A stretch of 8,830 bases of DNA, taken from NCBI GenBank assembly GCA_947447815.1, contig CANFLJ010000058.1, positions 1 to 8,830 on the forward strand, given 5' to 3'. The first letter of the stretch is position 1; every line of letters begins with the position of its first letter. The position numbers and the translations under genes are program-made. The notes under the pieces were generated by a model. The model worked only from the letters and a program-made list of their open reading frames with translations, was not told the origin of the DNA and did not search any database. This document shows, piece after piece, positions 1 to 6,888 of the stretch. The stretch comes from Chitinophagaceae bacterium. Lineage in GTDB: Bacteria; Bacteroidota; Bacteroidia; Chitinophagales; Chitinophagaceae.

Positions 1-383
1 ACTTTGCTGAATACTGCTTTGCGAAGATCGTTGATAACGTACTGTCCGAGCCATGAAGTAATGAAACTGAAGGCAAAGCGCATGCTGGTTTCGATAAGGA
101 GCAATACTACCTGAAATATACTGATAGCAATGATGAAGTTTGCCAGCGAAAAGCCTGGAGAAAGGAACAGCAGGTGTTGTAAAAAAGGGGACAATACCGT
201 TTCCTGATGGGTGACTTTATTGACCGTAAGATTTATGAGGTATGGGCGGATAGGGGTGAGGATGGCCAGTAAAATACCGAGCATAATGGCGAAGTATAGA
301 AACTTCTTGTAGGGCTTTACAAAAAAGAGCAGTTTTCGGAAAGTACTGAAGTCTATAATTTTTTTACTGGAAGCTTTGTTCAT
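1..383 (-). CDS. ABC exporter, N-terminal fragment (transmembrane domain, MsbA-like)
   Basis: This minus-strand reading frame opens with ATG at 383-381 and runs off the left edge, giving the first 127 residues. The N-terminus is basic (MNKASSKK), then FRKLLFFVKPYKKFLYFA leads into a first membrane helix at about residues 28-50. A second hydrophobic segment lies at about 82-108, followed by LGQYVINDLRKAVFSK. The element 'G-x-x-V-x-x-D-L-R' just after TM2 is typical of the first intracellular loop of type I ABC exporters, which fuse a six-helix domain to an ATPase and export lipids, drugs or peptides. The ATPase half (Walker A/B, signature) lies outside the window, so the substrate and the MsbA likeness are inferred from the N-terminus alone. 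The gene is divergent from rel, sharing an 82-bp gap. The family assignment is fairly sure; the specific function is unknown. Confidence 0.82.
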   Translation of the reverse strand, partial: MNKASSKKIIDFSTFRKLLFFVKPYKKFLYFAIMLGILLAILTPIRPYLINLTVNKVTHQETVLSPFLQHLLFLSPGFSLANFIIAISIFQVVLLLIETSMRFAFSFITSWLGQYVINDLRKAVFSK

Positions 384-392
384 GATAAGGCG

Positions 393-400
393 CAAAAATA
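393..400 (-). promoter_or_regulatory. Putative -7 element of the ABC exporter gene
   Basis: Read on the minus strand this is TATTTTTG, a perfect match to the Bacteroidota -7 consensus TAnnTTTG. It ends 9 bp before the ATG at 383, so the transcript leader would be only a few bases long. No TTTG box lies at the usual 19-21 bp upstream; TTTG occurs at a 12-bp spacing and TTG at 25 bp. The call therefore rests on the -7 element alone. Confidence 0.35.
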
Positions 401-429
401 GGCGATGGGGAACAAAATAATCATTCAAT

Positions 430-461
430 TTTATCATCGAAAAGTAAAATTATTATATTCG
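430..461 (+). promoter_or_regulatory. Putative rel promoter, nearly leaderless
   Basis: TATATTCG at 454-461 matches TAnnTTTG at all but one fixed position. TTTA at 430-433 lies 20 bp upstream as a possible -33 element (consensus TTTG). The -7 box ends only 4 bp before the rel ATG at 466, so transcription would start at or within a base or two of the start codon. No Shine-Dalgarno-like sequence is present. This is a weak-to-moderate match, supported mainly by its position. Confidence 0.35.
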
Positions 462-465
462 TAGC

Positions 466-2730
466 ATGGCAGATGAAAGAGATCCACAGGAAGAAGGCAT
501 TGTACCTAAATATAATTTGACTGCAGAGCAGGAAAAAAAGGAGATTGTTCGTCAATACAGGACATTATTGAGAGCACTGAGACCCAAGCTTACCAAGGGA
601 GGAAGGGATACTATCAGAGATGCATTTGAGATGTCGGTAGAGGCGCATAAGAGTATGCGCAGGAAGAGCGGTGAGCCTTATATACTTCACCCACTTGCTG
701 TGGCGATGATTTGTGTGGAAGAGATAGGACTGGGTATACGTAGTACCATCTGTGCACTGTTGCATGATACAGTAGAAGATACCGACATTACCCTGGAAGA
801 CCTGGAAAGAGAGTTTGGTACGGAGATTGCCCGTATAGTAGATGGACTAACCAAGATATCGAATGTAGTAGATACCAACAGCTCGAAACAAGCAGAGAAC
901 TTTAAAAAGATATTGCTGACCCTAACCAATGACCCGAGGGTAATATTGATAAAACTTGCTGACCGTTTGCATAATATGCGTACGATGGATAGCATGAAGC
1001 GGGAGAAGCAACTGAAGATAGCCTCGGAAACGGTATATGTGTATGCTCCGCTGGCCCATAGAATGGGACTCTATTCGATAAAGACTGAACTGGAAGATTT
1101 ATCGATGAAGTACCTGGAGCCAGAGATGTACCGAAGCATAGCGAAGAAGCTGGCTGAAACCAAAAGAGAAAGAACGAGGTATATTAATGAATTTATCCGT
1201 CCGCTGAGAGAGAAGATATCAGCATCGGGTCTGGACTTTGAAATATTCGGTCGCCCGAAGAGTATCCACTCCATCTGGAACAAAATAAAGAAGAAGGGTG
1301 TGACCTTTGAAGAGGTATATGATTTGTTTGCCATCAGGGTAATACTGAATTCACCACCTGAAAAAGAGAAAGAAGATTGCTGGAAAGTATATTCGATTAT
1401 CACCGATGAGTACACACCATCGACCGACCGATTGAGGGACTGGCTGAGTAACCCTAAGAGCAACGGATACGAAGCGCTGCACACTACTGTAATGGGGCCA
1501 CAGGGTAAATGGGTGGAACTGCAGATAAGGACGAAGCGTATGAACGAGATAGCAGAAAAGGGTCTGGCTGCCCACTTTAAATATAAGGAAGGTAGTACTG
1601 CGGATGATCGTTTTGATAAATGGTTTGGACAGATAAGGGAAGCATTATCGAACAATGAATCGGACGGAATAGATTTTCTGCAGGACTTTAAAACCTCGTT
1701 CCTTGCCGAAGAGATTTATGTATATACCCCTAAGGGAGATGTGAAGATGTTGCCTACGGGCAGTACGGCACTGGACTTTGCCTTCTCGGTACACTCGGAT
1801 GTGGGCTGTAAATGTATAGGTGCGAAGGTGCAACATAAGCTGGTGCCGATCAGTTATAAACTGCGCAGTGGAGATCAGATAGAAGTAATAACGAGCAATA
1901 AACAAAAGCCTAACGAAGACTGGTTATCGTTTGTAGTAACTACGAAAGCGAAAACCAAGATTAAGGATGCGCTGAAAGAGGAAAAAAGGAAGGTTGCCGA
2001 TGAAGGAAAATATACCCTTCAACGCAAGTTGGATAATATGGGCGCCGCCTTTACTCCGGGTAATATAGATGAAGTGGTGAGCTTTTATAAGCTGAACTCT
2101 CATCTGGAACTATTCTATAGAATATCTATTAAGAACATTGACCTTAGAGAACTAAAAGAGTTTCATGTACTTGGTGACAGACTGGAGCAGCCGAAGCCTA
2201 AAGTAGTAACGGTAATAGATAACCATTCGGAACAACATCTGCAGAAACACTTCTCGAAAAAGGACTCTGAACTGATCATCTTTGGCGAGAGCAGCGACAA
2301 GATAAAATATTCGCTTGCACAATGCTGCAGTCCGATACCGGGTGATGACGTATTTGGATTTGTGAGTAGTGGTAAGGGACTGATTATTCATAGAACCAAC
2401 TGTCCGAATGCTCCACAGATGATGGCTAATTATGAACATAGAATAGTGAAGACCAAGTGGGCTAAGAATAAGGACATTTCCTTTATGACCGGATTGAAGA
2501 TAGAGGGTCTGGATGATGTGGGTATTATTAATAAAATAACCAACGTGATCAGTGGTCAGATGATGATCAACATTGCAGCTATGACCATTGAATCGAGTCA
2601 GGGATTATTTCATGGTAACATCAAGATATTTGTACATGACAAAGAAGAACTGGAAGAGTTGCTGGTGAATTTGAAGAATATTAATGGGGTGAATAGTATT
2701 ACGAGGTATGAGCCGGATGTGGAAAGTTAA
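466..2730 (+). CDS. rel: Bifunctional (p)ppGpp synthetase/hydrolase (Rel/SpoT type)
   Basis: This is a full-length (754 aa) long RSH protein that makes and degrades the alarmone (p)ppGpp in the cytoplasm and drives the stringent response. The HD hydrolase domain (about 50-200) keeps its metal and catalytic residues: H75 in YILHP, H100-D101 and E104-D105 in HDTVEDTD, and D166 in ADRLHNMRT. This argues for active hydrolysis, unlike RelA. The synthetase domain (about 240-375) has GRPKSIHSIWNK (R263, K265), VYDLFAIRV (D286), SNGYEALHTTV and ELQIRT (E351, Q353). A TGS domain follows at about 415-477 (EEIYVYTPKGDV). The conserved-cysteine/zinc-finger-like region has QCCSPIPGD (C620, C621) and HRTNCPN (H642, C646). 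A C-terminal ACT domain lies at about 671-748. All domains are in order with no break. ATG 466 is the only suitable start and sits just after a -7-like box. The gene is monocistronic and converges on the GSCFA gene. RelA/SpoT labels are not separable here; Rel is the neutral name. Confidence 0.97.
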   Translation: MADERDPQEEGIVPKYNLTAEQEKKEIVRQYRTLLRALRPKLTKGGRDTIRDAFEMSVEAHKSMRRKSGEPYILHPLAVAMICVEEIGLGIRSTICALLHDTVEDTDITLEDLEREFGTEIARIVDGLTKISNVVDTNSSKQAENFKKILLTLTNDPRVILIKLADRLHNMRTMDSMKREKQLKIASETVYVYAPLAHRMGLYSIKTELEDLSMKYLEPEMYRSIAKKLAETKRERTRYINEFIRPLREKISASGLDFEIFGRPKSIHSIWNKIKKKGVTFEEVYDLFAIRVILNSPPEKEKEDCWKVYSIITDEYTPSTDRLRDWLSNPKSNGYEALHTTVMGPQGKWVELQIRTKRMNEIAEKGLAAHFKYKEGSTADDRFDKWFGQIREALSNNESDGIDFLQDFKTSFLAEEIYVYTPKGDVKMLPTGSTALDFAFSVHSDVGCKCIGAKVQHKLVPISYKLRSGDQIEVITSNKQKPNEDWLSFVVTTKAKTKIKDALKEEKRKVADEGKYTLQRKLDNMGAAFTPGNIDEVVSFYKLNSHLELFYRISIKNIDLRELKEFHVLGDRLEQPKPKVVTVIDNHSEQHLQKHFSKKDSELIIFGESSDKIKYSLAQCCSPIPGDDVFGFVSSGKGLIIHRTNCPNAPQMMANYEHRIVKTKWAKNKDISFMTGLKIEGLDDVGIINKITNVISGQMMINIAAMTIESSQGLFHGNIKIFVHDKEELEELLVNLKNINGVNSITRYEPDVES

Positions 2731-2745
2731 TATAAGGCAAATACT

Positions 2746-2784
2746 AATTTGATGATTTGATAATGGGATAATTTGATAATGAAT
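2746..2784 (+). repeat. Short direct repeats of ATTTGATAATG
   Basis: The 11-mer ATTTGATAATG occurs exactly at 2755-2765 and 2771-2781, a 16-bp period, and is preceded by a truncated copy ATTTGATG at 2747-2754. The array begins 15 bp after the rel stop codon, in the gap between convergent genes. Similar GATAATTTGATAATG-like strings are, as far as I recall, common intergenic repeats in Bacteroidota; that is memory, not a search result. No G+C-rich hairpin is present, so it is not a classical intrinsic terminator. Confidence 0.6.
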
Positions 2785-2792
2785 ACAAATAC

Positions 2793-2830
2793 AATTAATT
2801 AAAAATTAAGAATTAATAATTAAAAATAAA
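2793..2830. repeat. A/T-only repeat tract in the convergent gap
   Basis: This stretch is almost wholly A and T. The 10-mer AATTAAAAAT appears exactly at 2797-2806 and 2818-2827, a 21-bp period, and the segment between (AGAATTAATA) is a related variant. It sits directly after the ATTTGATAATG repeats and just before the stop codon of the GSCFA gene. It may help end transcription from both sides or be a dispersed intergenic repeat; the sequence alone does not decide. Weak self-complementarity is expected from composition. Confidence 0.5.
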
Positions 2831-2848
2831 TACAGAACAATTGTGTTT

Positions 2849-3853
2849 CTAAATTTTATGATTTTTGAAGTAGTTTAGTTCTTTTTCGAAATTCATATCG
2901 GGGTTTTGTTCCTTTAGTATTTTTGTTTTGTTGTAATAGCTCTGGAGGAAGGTCTGGTGCTGGTTGGATGATTCGTTGAAGGGCTTGTGTTTGTAGGCTA
3001 TATTTATTTCTTCTATTACTTTATTCAATTGAACCGTTTCTTCTTTCATGTATGCCTTAACCATCTTCTCCCATACATAATCGGATGCCAGATAATTGGG
3101 ATGCACCATATCCTCGGAATAGAACCTGTAATCGCGTAAATCGTCTATCACAATCTCGTATGACGGGAAGTAGAAACTATTGTTGCTGTATTTGTTTACG
3201 ACAGTATGTACTGCATCTATCAATATGGCCTTGCTTCGATTGTTCTCTATTAATCCTTCTCTTATATGCCTTACCGGACTGATGGTATAAATAAACTTTA
3301 CTGTAGGATTGATAGACAATACGGCTTTCATCATATCCTCCATCATCTCTATTGTTTCGGGACTGGATAACAATCTTTTGGTAAACCAACTTGCGGGTGC
3401 TTTGTGATTGTTGGACGCTACCTGACCAGCTGTGGCTCCTAATGCTTCAGTGGTAAAAGTATAAACCCATGCAGAACCAAAAGTGATAAACAGATAATCG
3501 GCATGCTTTAGGTAATGATGTGCTTCGGTATTGGAAGCATTTATCTTATCAAGTGACTCCTGCTGAACAGGGGAGGAGAAGCGGCTATGATGGTTCCAGC
3601 TATGCCAGGCTTCGTTGTAGTAAAACAAATTGTTGGGTGTATAAACAGGATTCTGAACGTATTCTTTGATGGCCTTGCAGACACTCACTGGATTGAACAA
3701 GATACCATGCGGATTCTGGAGATTGTTGAACTTTAGATTGGTAAATTTCTGTCCGATGTTCTCGGTGAAGCAGGAGCCTATGAGCAATAACTTATCATAA
3801 TGCGAAATGTGAAACCCTGGATTTCGTACTTCAAGTTCTAATCTTAATTTCAT
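2849..3853 (-). CDS. GSCFA-family protein (SGNH-hydrolase-like)
   Basis: This 334-aa protein belongs to the GSCFA family, named for its block I motif and related to SGNH/GDSL esterases. The motif is LLLIGSCFTENIG (G26, S27, C28, F29), here with Thr in place of the family Ala. Other conserved-looking blocks are NPHGILFNP (47-55), FITFGSAWVY (122-131), YTISPVRH (189-196) and DMVHPN (248-253). By analogy with SGNH enzymes, S27 would be the nucleophile, with D248 and H251 as the terminal DxxH pair. There is no signal peptide or membrane segment, so it should be cytoplasmic. The substrate is unknown; a sugar or glycan ester is only a guess from the superfamily. The C-terminal 70 residues are charged and helix-prone (EETVQLNKVIEEI). 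It starts 30 bp after the permease stop with no promoter visible in the gap, so it is probably the last gene of the plsY unit. Confidence 0.88.
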   Translation of the reverse strand: MKLRLELEVRNPGFHISHYDKLLLIGSCFTENIGQKFTNLKFNNLQNPHGILFNPVSVCKAIKEYVQNPVYTPNNLFYYNEAWHSWNHHSRFSSPVQQESLDKINASNTEAHHYLKHADYLFITFGSAWVYTFTTEALGATAGQVASNNHKAPASWFTKRLLSSPETIEMMEDMMKAVLSINPTVKFIYTISPVRHIREGLIENNRSKAILIDAVHTVVNKYSNNSFYFPSYEIVIDDLRDYRFYSEDMVHPNYLASDYVWEKMVKAYMKEETVQLNKVIEEINIAYKHKPFNESSNQHQTFLQSYYNKTKILKEQNPDMNFEKELNYFKNHKI

Positions 3854-3883
3854 TATGAATAATTTATACTTTTAAAACTGCCA

Positions 3884-5116
3884 CTACTTAAAACGTAAAG
3901 ATTTTACCGGATCGATATACCGTATAAAAAAGGTAGGTATTATCAGGGACATAAAACACATGAACATGGTACCAAAGGCTACCAGTACAACCTGCCACCA
4001 TATAACCTGCACTTCGATCTTGGAGATGGCATAGAAATCTTCGGGTAGTTTGACGAACCCAAAATATTGCTGTAGGAAACAGAGTCCTAAACCAATTATT
4101 AATCCTGCCAGAATACCTAAAACTGAGATAAACAATGCATTGTACAAAAATATCTTTTGAATCTGCAGGTTGTTGGCACCTATAGATTTTAGCACGCCAA
4201 TCATTTTGTTTCTTTCCAGAATCAATATCAAAAGGCAAGTAATGAGATTGATGATAGACACTATGGACATGATGATGATAACGATGTTCCTGTTCAGATC
4301 CTGTACATTCAGCCAGTCGAAAATATTGGGGTATACTTCTTTAATGCTTTTAGCTACCCATAAACTAGGCAGTTGTCCATTCAGCTGACTTTGCACCGTA
4401 TCAATATTATTATAATCCTTCAGCGTAACCTCGTACCCCCCAATTTTATTAGCATCCCAGTTGTTGACCCTCCTAATAAGATTAATGTCTGTGAGTATAA
4501 ACTGTTTGTCGTACTCTTCCAGGCCAGTTTTATAAATGCCTACAATTTTCAGTGATCTTCTTACGGTTCCTGAGTTGCTATTGTTGATGAAATAGATATG
4601 AATAGAATCGCCTTCTGTAACTTTTAAGAGTCTGGAGAACACTTCGGATATAACTACTTCCTTAGCATATAGACTATCGGTAAAATGAATAGATCTTCCT
4701 TTGGTGATAAATCTGGAGAACAGGTTAGTATTGAAATCGCGGTCTATGCCTTTTAAGAGCACGCCTTCAATTTCGTGGTTCTTTTCGAGCACGGCACTCT
4801 GCGTAGCAAATGTTTGTATACTGAGTACGGCAGGATTATTTTTGATGGTATTATAAACCGTGTCGTTTTTATTGATGACGGTTTCCTCGGCCACCAGAGA
4901 TTTATCGAGGGAGAATTCCTGTACTCTTATGTTACCCCAGAAAGAGAATATTTTTTCTGATATTGTTTTCTGGAAACCATTTACAAAGCCAAGGGTAACA
5001 ATCATAGCGGCCACGCTGATAGTAGTAGCTATTACCGATAACTTTATCATGAACTTAGAAAAGGAATATTGCTTTCCAAAGGCTAATTTTCTTGCAATAT
5101 AAAAGGGAGTATTCAA
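3884..5116 (-). CDS. LolC/LolE/FtsX-like ABC transporter permease, probable TTG start
   Basis: This 410-aa inner-membrane permease has the MacB/FtsX/LolC architecture: an N-terminal cytoplasmic stretch (FYIARKLAFGKQ), TM1 at about 24-48, a large periplasmic domain at about 50-270, then three helices at about 277-300, 322-350 and 371-397. The cytoplasmic loop ERNKMIGVLKSIGANNLQIQKIF (301-323) is the usual coupling region that contacts the ATPase. Relatives extract lipoproteins from the inner membrane with LolD, or act as mechanotransmitters. No ATPase gene is adjacent, so the partner must be encoded elsewhere. The best start is TTG at 5116, immediately after an in-frame TAG at 5119-5117. The first ATG is codon 23 and would remove the conserved N-terminal segment and the front of TM1. 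The gene lies 35 bp after plsY and 30 bp before the GSCFA gene. LolC versus LolE identity cannot be decided. Confidence 0.9.
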   Translation of the reverse strand: MNTPFYIARKLAFGKQYSFSKFMIKLSVIATTISVAAMIVTLGFVNGFQKTISEKIFSFWGNIRVQEFSLDKSLVAEETVINKNDTVYNTIKNNPAVLSIQTFATQSAVLEKNHEIEGVLLKGIDRDFNTNLFSRFITKGRSIHFTDSLYAKEVVISEVFSRLLKVTEGDSIHIYFINNSNSGTVRRSLKIVGIYKTGLEEYDKQFILTDINLIRRVNNWDANKIGGYEVTLKDYNNIDTVQSQLNGQLPSLWVAKSIKEVYPNIFDWLNVQDLNRNIVIIIMSIVSIINLITCLLILILERNKMIGVLKSIGANNLQIQKIFLYNALFISVLGILAGLIIGLGLCFLQQYFGFVKLPEDFYAISKIEVQVIWWQVVLVAFGTMFMCFMSLIIPTFFIRYIDPVKSLRFK

Positions 5117-5151
5117 CTAAATGCTGGTTTATGAAAACTGATTAAGTTTTG

Positions 5152-5799
5152 TTATTCTTTCTTACGTTTCTTATCTCTATTTTTAAAGATAGGCACTTTA
5201 TTTTCTGTTCCGCTGAGTAATCGGGAAATATTTTTCTGGTGGGTAAATACAATCATACCAGCCACCAGAACGGCAAATACTCTGTACCATAATTCCTGTT
5301 CATTGTAAATGAACAGAATCAAAACCATGAAAGCCAGTCCGGCGAAAATGGAGCTTAAAGAAACAAAGCGAGTGAAATAAAGTACTAATAAAAATACGCC
5401 GATACATCTAAGTGCAACGGAAGGCTGCATAGCAAGAGCCATTCCTAATAAAGTAGCAACACCCTTGCCTCCTTTAAATTCTGCCCAGATAGGAAATATA
5501 TGCCCTATAACGGAAGCTAAACCAAGACCAATCATGAAATTGGTACGGGCGATGCCTTCCATTCCATACTTTTCGGGCATGGTAACCCAGAGAGAAGTAG
5601 CGATTACTCCTTTTAATAAATCGACAATCATTACGATAGTACCCCATTTGCTGCCCAACACTCTAAACGTGTTTGTTGCGCCAGCGTTGCCACTACCATA
5701 ATCTCTTATATCCATTTTGAATATCTTCTTACTTATCCATACCGAAGTAGGGATGGAGCCAAGACAATATGCTAATATGATTAATAAAAGTTCCTTCAT
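5152..5799 (-). CDS. plsY: Acyl-phosphate:glycerol-3-phosphate acyltransferase PlsY
   Basis: PlsY is an integral inner-membrane enzyme that transfers an acyl group from acyl-phosphate (made by PlsX) to glycerol-3-phosphate. This gives lysophosphatidic acid, the first step of phospholipid synthesis. The 215-aa product shows all family blocks: LGSIPTS at 13-19, YGSGNAGATNTFRVLG at 34-49 (N43, R46), DLLKG at 60-64, GHIFPIWAEFKGGKGVAT at 99-116, and THQKNISRLLSGTE at 186-199. Hydrophobic helices lie at about 3-23, 53-73, 89-106, 115-165 (more than one) and 172-186. The tail is strongly basic (KNRDKKRKKE). Length is normal for the family. ATG 5799 is supported by an AGGAG at 5809-5813 and by a good promoter in the prmA-plsY gap. 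It probably heads a unit with the permease and GSCFA genes. Confidence 0.96.
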   Translation of the reverse strand: MKELLLIILAYCLGSIPTSVWISKKIFKMDIRDYGSGNAGATNTFRVLGSKWGTIVMIVDLLKGVIATSLWVTMPEKYGMEGIARTNFMIGLGLASVIGHIFPIWAEFKGGKGVATLLGMALAMQPSVALRCIGVFLLVLYFTRFVSLSSIFAGLAFMVLILFIYNEQELWYRVFAVLVAGMIVFTHQKNISRLLSGTENKVPIFKNRDKKRKKE

Positions 5800-5808
5800 T
5801 CCTTAATT

Positions 5809-5813
5809 CTCCT
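5809..5813 (-). promoter_or_regulatory. Shine-Dalgarno-like AGGAG before plsY
   Basis: On the minus strand AGGAG ends 9 bp before the plsY ATG at 5799. Classical Shine-Dalgarno motifs are uncommon in Bacteroidota and I see none as good ahead of the other genes here. The match may be functional or due to chance, but it supports ATG 5799 as the start. Confidence 0.45.
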
Positions 5814-5827
5814 ATCGTTGTAAACGA

Positions 5828-5858
5828 CAAATATATCTTTTAGCTCGTAAAATACAAA
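5828..5858 (-). promoter_or_regulatory. plsY promoter (TTTG-N19-TATATTTG)
   Basis: On the minus strand TTTG at 5858-5855 is followed after 19 bp by TATATTTG at 5835-5828. Both match the Bacteroidota primary sigma factor consensus (-33 TTTG, -7 TAnnTTTG) exactly and at normal spacing. The -7 box ends 28 bp before the plsY ATG, leaving a leader of roughly 20-25 bases that contains AGGAG. It lies wholly in the 83-bp gap after prmA, so plsY and the genes behind it can be transcribed independently of prmA. Confidence 0.75.
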
Positions 5859-5882
5859 CCATGTGGGTAAACTAGGGCTGTA

Positions 5883-6695
5883 TTATTTGTTAAATTCCAT
5901 GGCTATCCAACCATTTTTGTGTAGGACTTTACGCAGATTCCAGCCTCTTTCGGTAAAGACCGAAGTGATATCTGCTTCATCTTCCGCTAATAGTCCACTG
6001 AGTAATAGGATAGCATTATCCGTACCCTGACTAGCCAGATAGTCTACATTATCCAGTATTATGTTCTTATTGATATTGGCAATTTGAATGTGGAATGTTC
6101 GGCCACAATCAGCAGTATCCTCGTTGCGGAGGGTTATATTTTTAGATTGGTTTCTGATAATATTCTCGTCAGCATTTTCGATACACCAGTTATCGTAATC
6201 AACTGCCAGGATGCTTTTTGCACCCAGTTTCTCGGCCATAATAGCCAGGATACCTGTACCGGTTCCAAAATCAAATACTTCCTTATCCTTAAAATCGATA
6301 GCACTCATCAGCTGTAATACCAGGAAAGTAGTAGCATGATGACCTGTACCAAAACTCATTTTAGGGGTGATTCTTATTTCGTGTTTTACGCCGGGAATTG
6401 ATTCATGGAAGTCGGCAATCACCGCCACAAAATCATCTACAATTACGGGCTCGTAATTGCTTTCCCAAAGTTGATTCCAGTTTTGTTCCTGAATATGATT
6501 CAGTTGGTAGGAGAGCCCTAGTTTTTGTGTTGCTTCATTTAAAGAATCTGCAATAAAACGATCTTCTTCGATATATGCTTTCAGCAAATTGTCTTCTTCG
6601 GCAAACCCATCATAGCCAATTTCGAACAGGGCTGTGATTATGGTTTCCTTTTCCGCTTCGTCTTTAAACTCAATAACAATTTCTTTATGATTCAT
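5883..6695 (-). CDS. prmA: Ribosomal protein L11 methyltransferase PrmA
   Basis: PrmA is a cytoplasmic SAM-dependent enzyme that methylates ribosomal protein L11. From ATG 6695 the product is 270 aa, a typical Bacteroidota length. An N-terminal substrate-recognition domain (about 1-65) leads into the linker QNWNQLWESNYEPV (71-84). The catalytic domain has the PrmA hallmark MSFGTGHHATT (113-123), SAM motif I DFGTGTGILAI (142-152), AVDYDNW with acidic D166 (164-170), and IANINKNI (205-212) where many families have an N-x-L motif. A longer frame starting at TTG 6716 exists, adding MHPYNIY, but that codon lies inside the -7 box of the promoter. ATG 6695, giving MNHKEIVIEF, is therefore the better start. 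The gene is followed 83 bp later by plsY, which has its own promoter; no terminator hairpin is evident between them. Confidence 0.95.
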   Translation of the reverse strand: MNHKEIVIEFKDEAEKETIITALFEIGYDGFAEEDNLLKAYIEEDRFIADSLNEATQKLGLSYQLNHIQEQNWNQLWESNYEPVIVDDFVAVIADFHESIPGVKHEIRITPKMSFGTGHHATTFLVLQLMSAIDFKDKEVFDFGTGTGILAIMAEKLGAKSILAVDYDNWCIENADENIIRNQSKNITLRNEDTADCGRTFHIQIANINKNIILDNVDYLASQGTDNAILLLSGLLAEDEADITSVFTERGWNLRKVLHKNGWIAMEFNK

Positions 6696-6713
6696 GTAAA
6701 TATTATAAGGGTG

Positions 6714-6744
6714 CAAATATAGTAAGGCTTGGTTGCCGTTTAAA
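6714..6744 (-). promoter_or_regulatory. prmA: prmA promoter (TTTA-N19-TATATTTG)
   Basis: The minus strand has TATATTTG at 6721-6714, a perfect TAnnTTTG. TTTA lies 19 bp upstream at 6744-6741, one base off TTTG. The spacing is the same as in the plsY promoter. The -7 box ends 18 bp before ATG 6695, leaving a leader of about 10-15 bases. It overlaps the alternative TTG codon at 6716, which rules against that codon as the start. Confidence 0.65.
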
Positions 6745-6888
6745 TAATCATGGAATAATACCTATATACTAAATAAATGGCCATTCATTAAACATAGAAA
6801 TTTGTTTATTTTGAATCATTATCATAAGTCTTTTTTTAATCTAAAATCAAGCTTTGTATTTCAATAAATTACCGATTGTATTAAGATT
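6745..6888. other. A/T-rich intergenic DNA with one palindrome
   Basis: No gene is visible in this left part of the 453-bp gap upstream of prmA. The only structure I see is the perfect 10-bp palindrome AATGGCCATT at 6776-6785. With one mismatch its arms extend to about 9 paired bases each side of the centre. It lies 32-41 bp upstream of the prmA -33-like box and could be an operator or chance. The last 50 bases (6841-6890) have only 11 G or C. Confidence 0.4.

Noticed and set aside
1071..1655. 194-codon minus-strand frame inside rel
   Set aside because: It is antisense to the intact synthetase domain of rel, with a low-complexity Ser/Leu/Phe-rich product and no recognisable motif. It is a shadow of the real gene.
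2746..2830. CRISPR array
   Set aside because: The repeats are only 10-11 bp, A/T-rich, two or three copies, with no unique spacers of constant length and no cas genes.
3888..4238. 116-codon minus-strand frame within the permease gene
   Set aside because: It overlaps the permease's last two membrane helices in another frame and shows no coherent protein features.
6696..6716. N-terminal extension of PrmA from TTG 6716
   Set aside because: The codon lies inside the TATATTTG -7 box, so it would not be in the mRNA. ATG 6695 gives the normal N-terminus.
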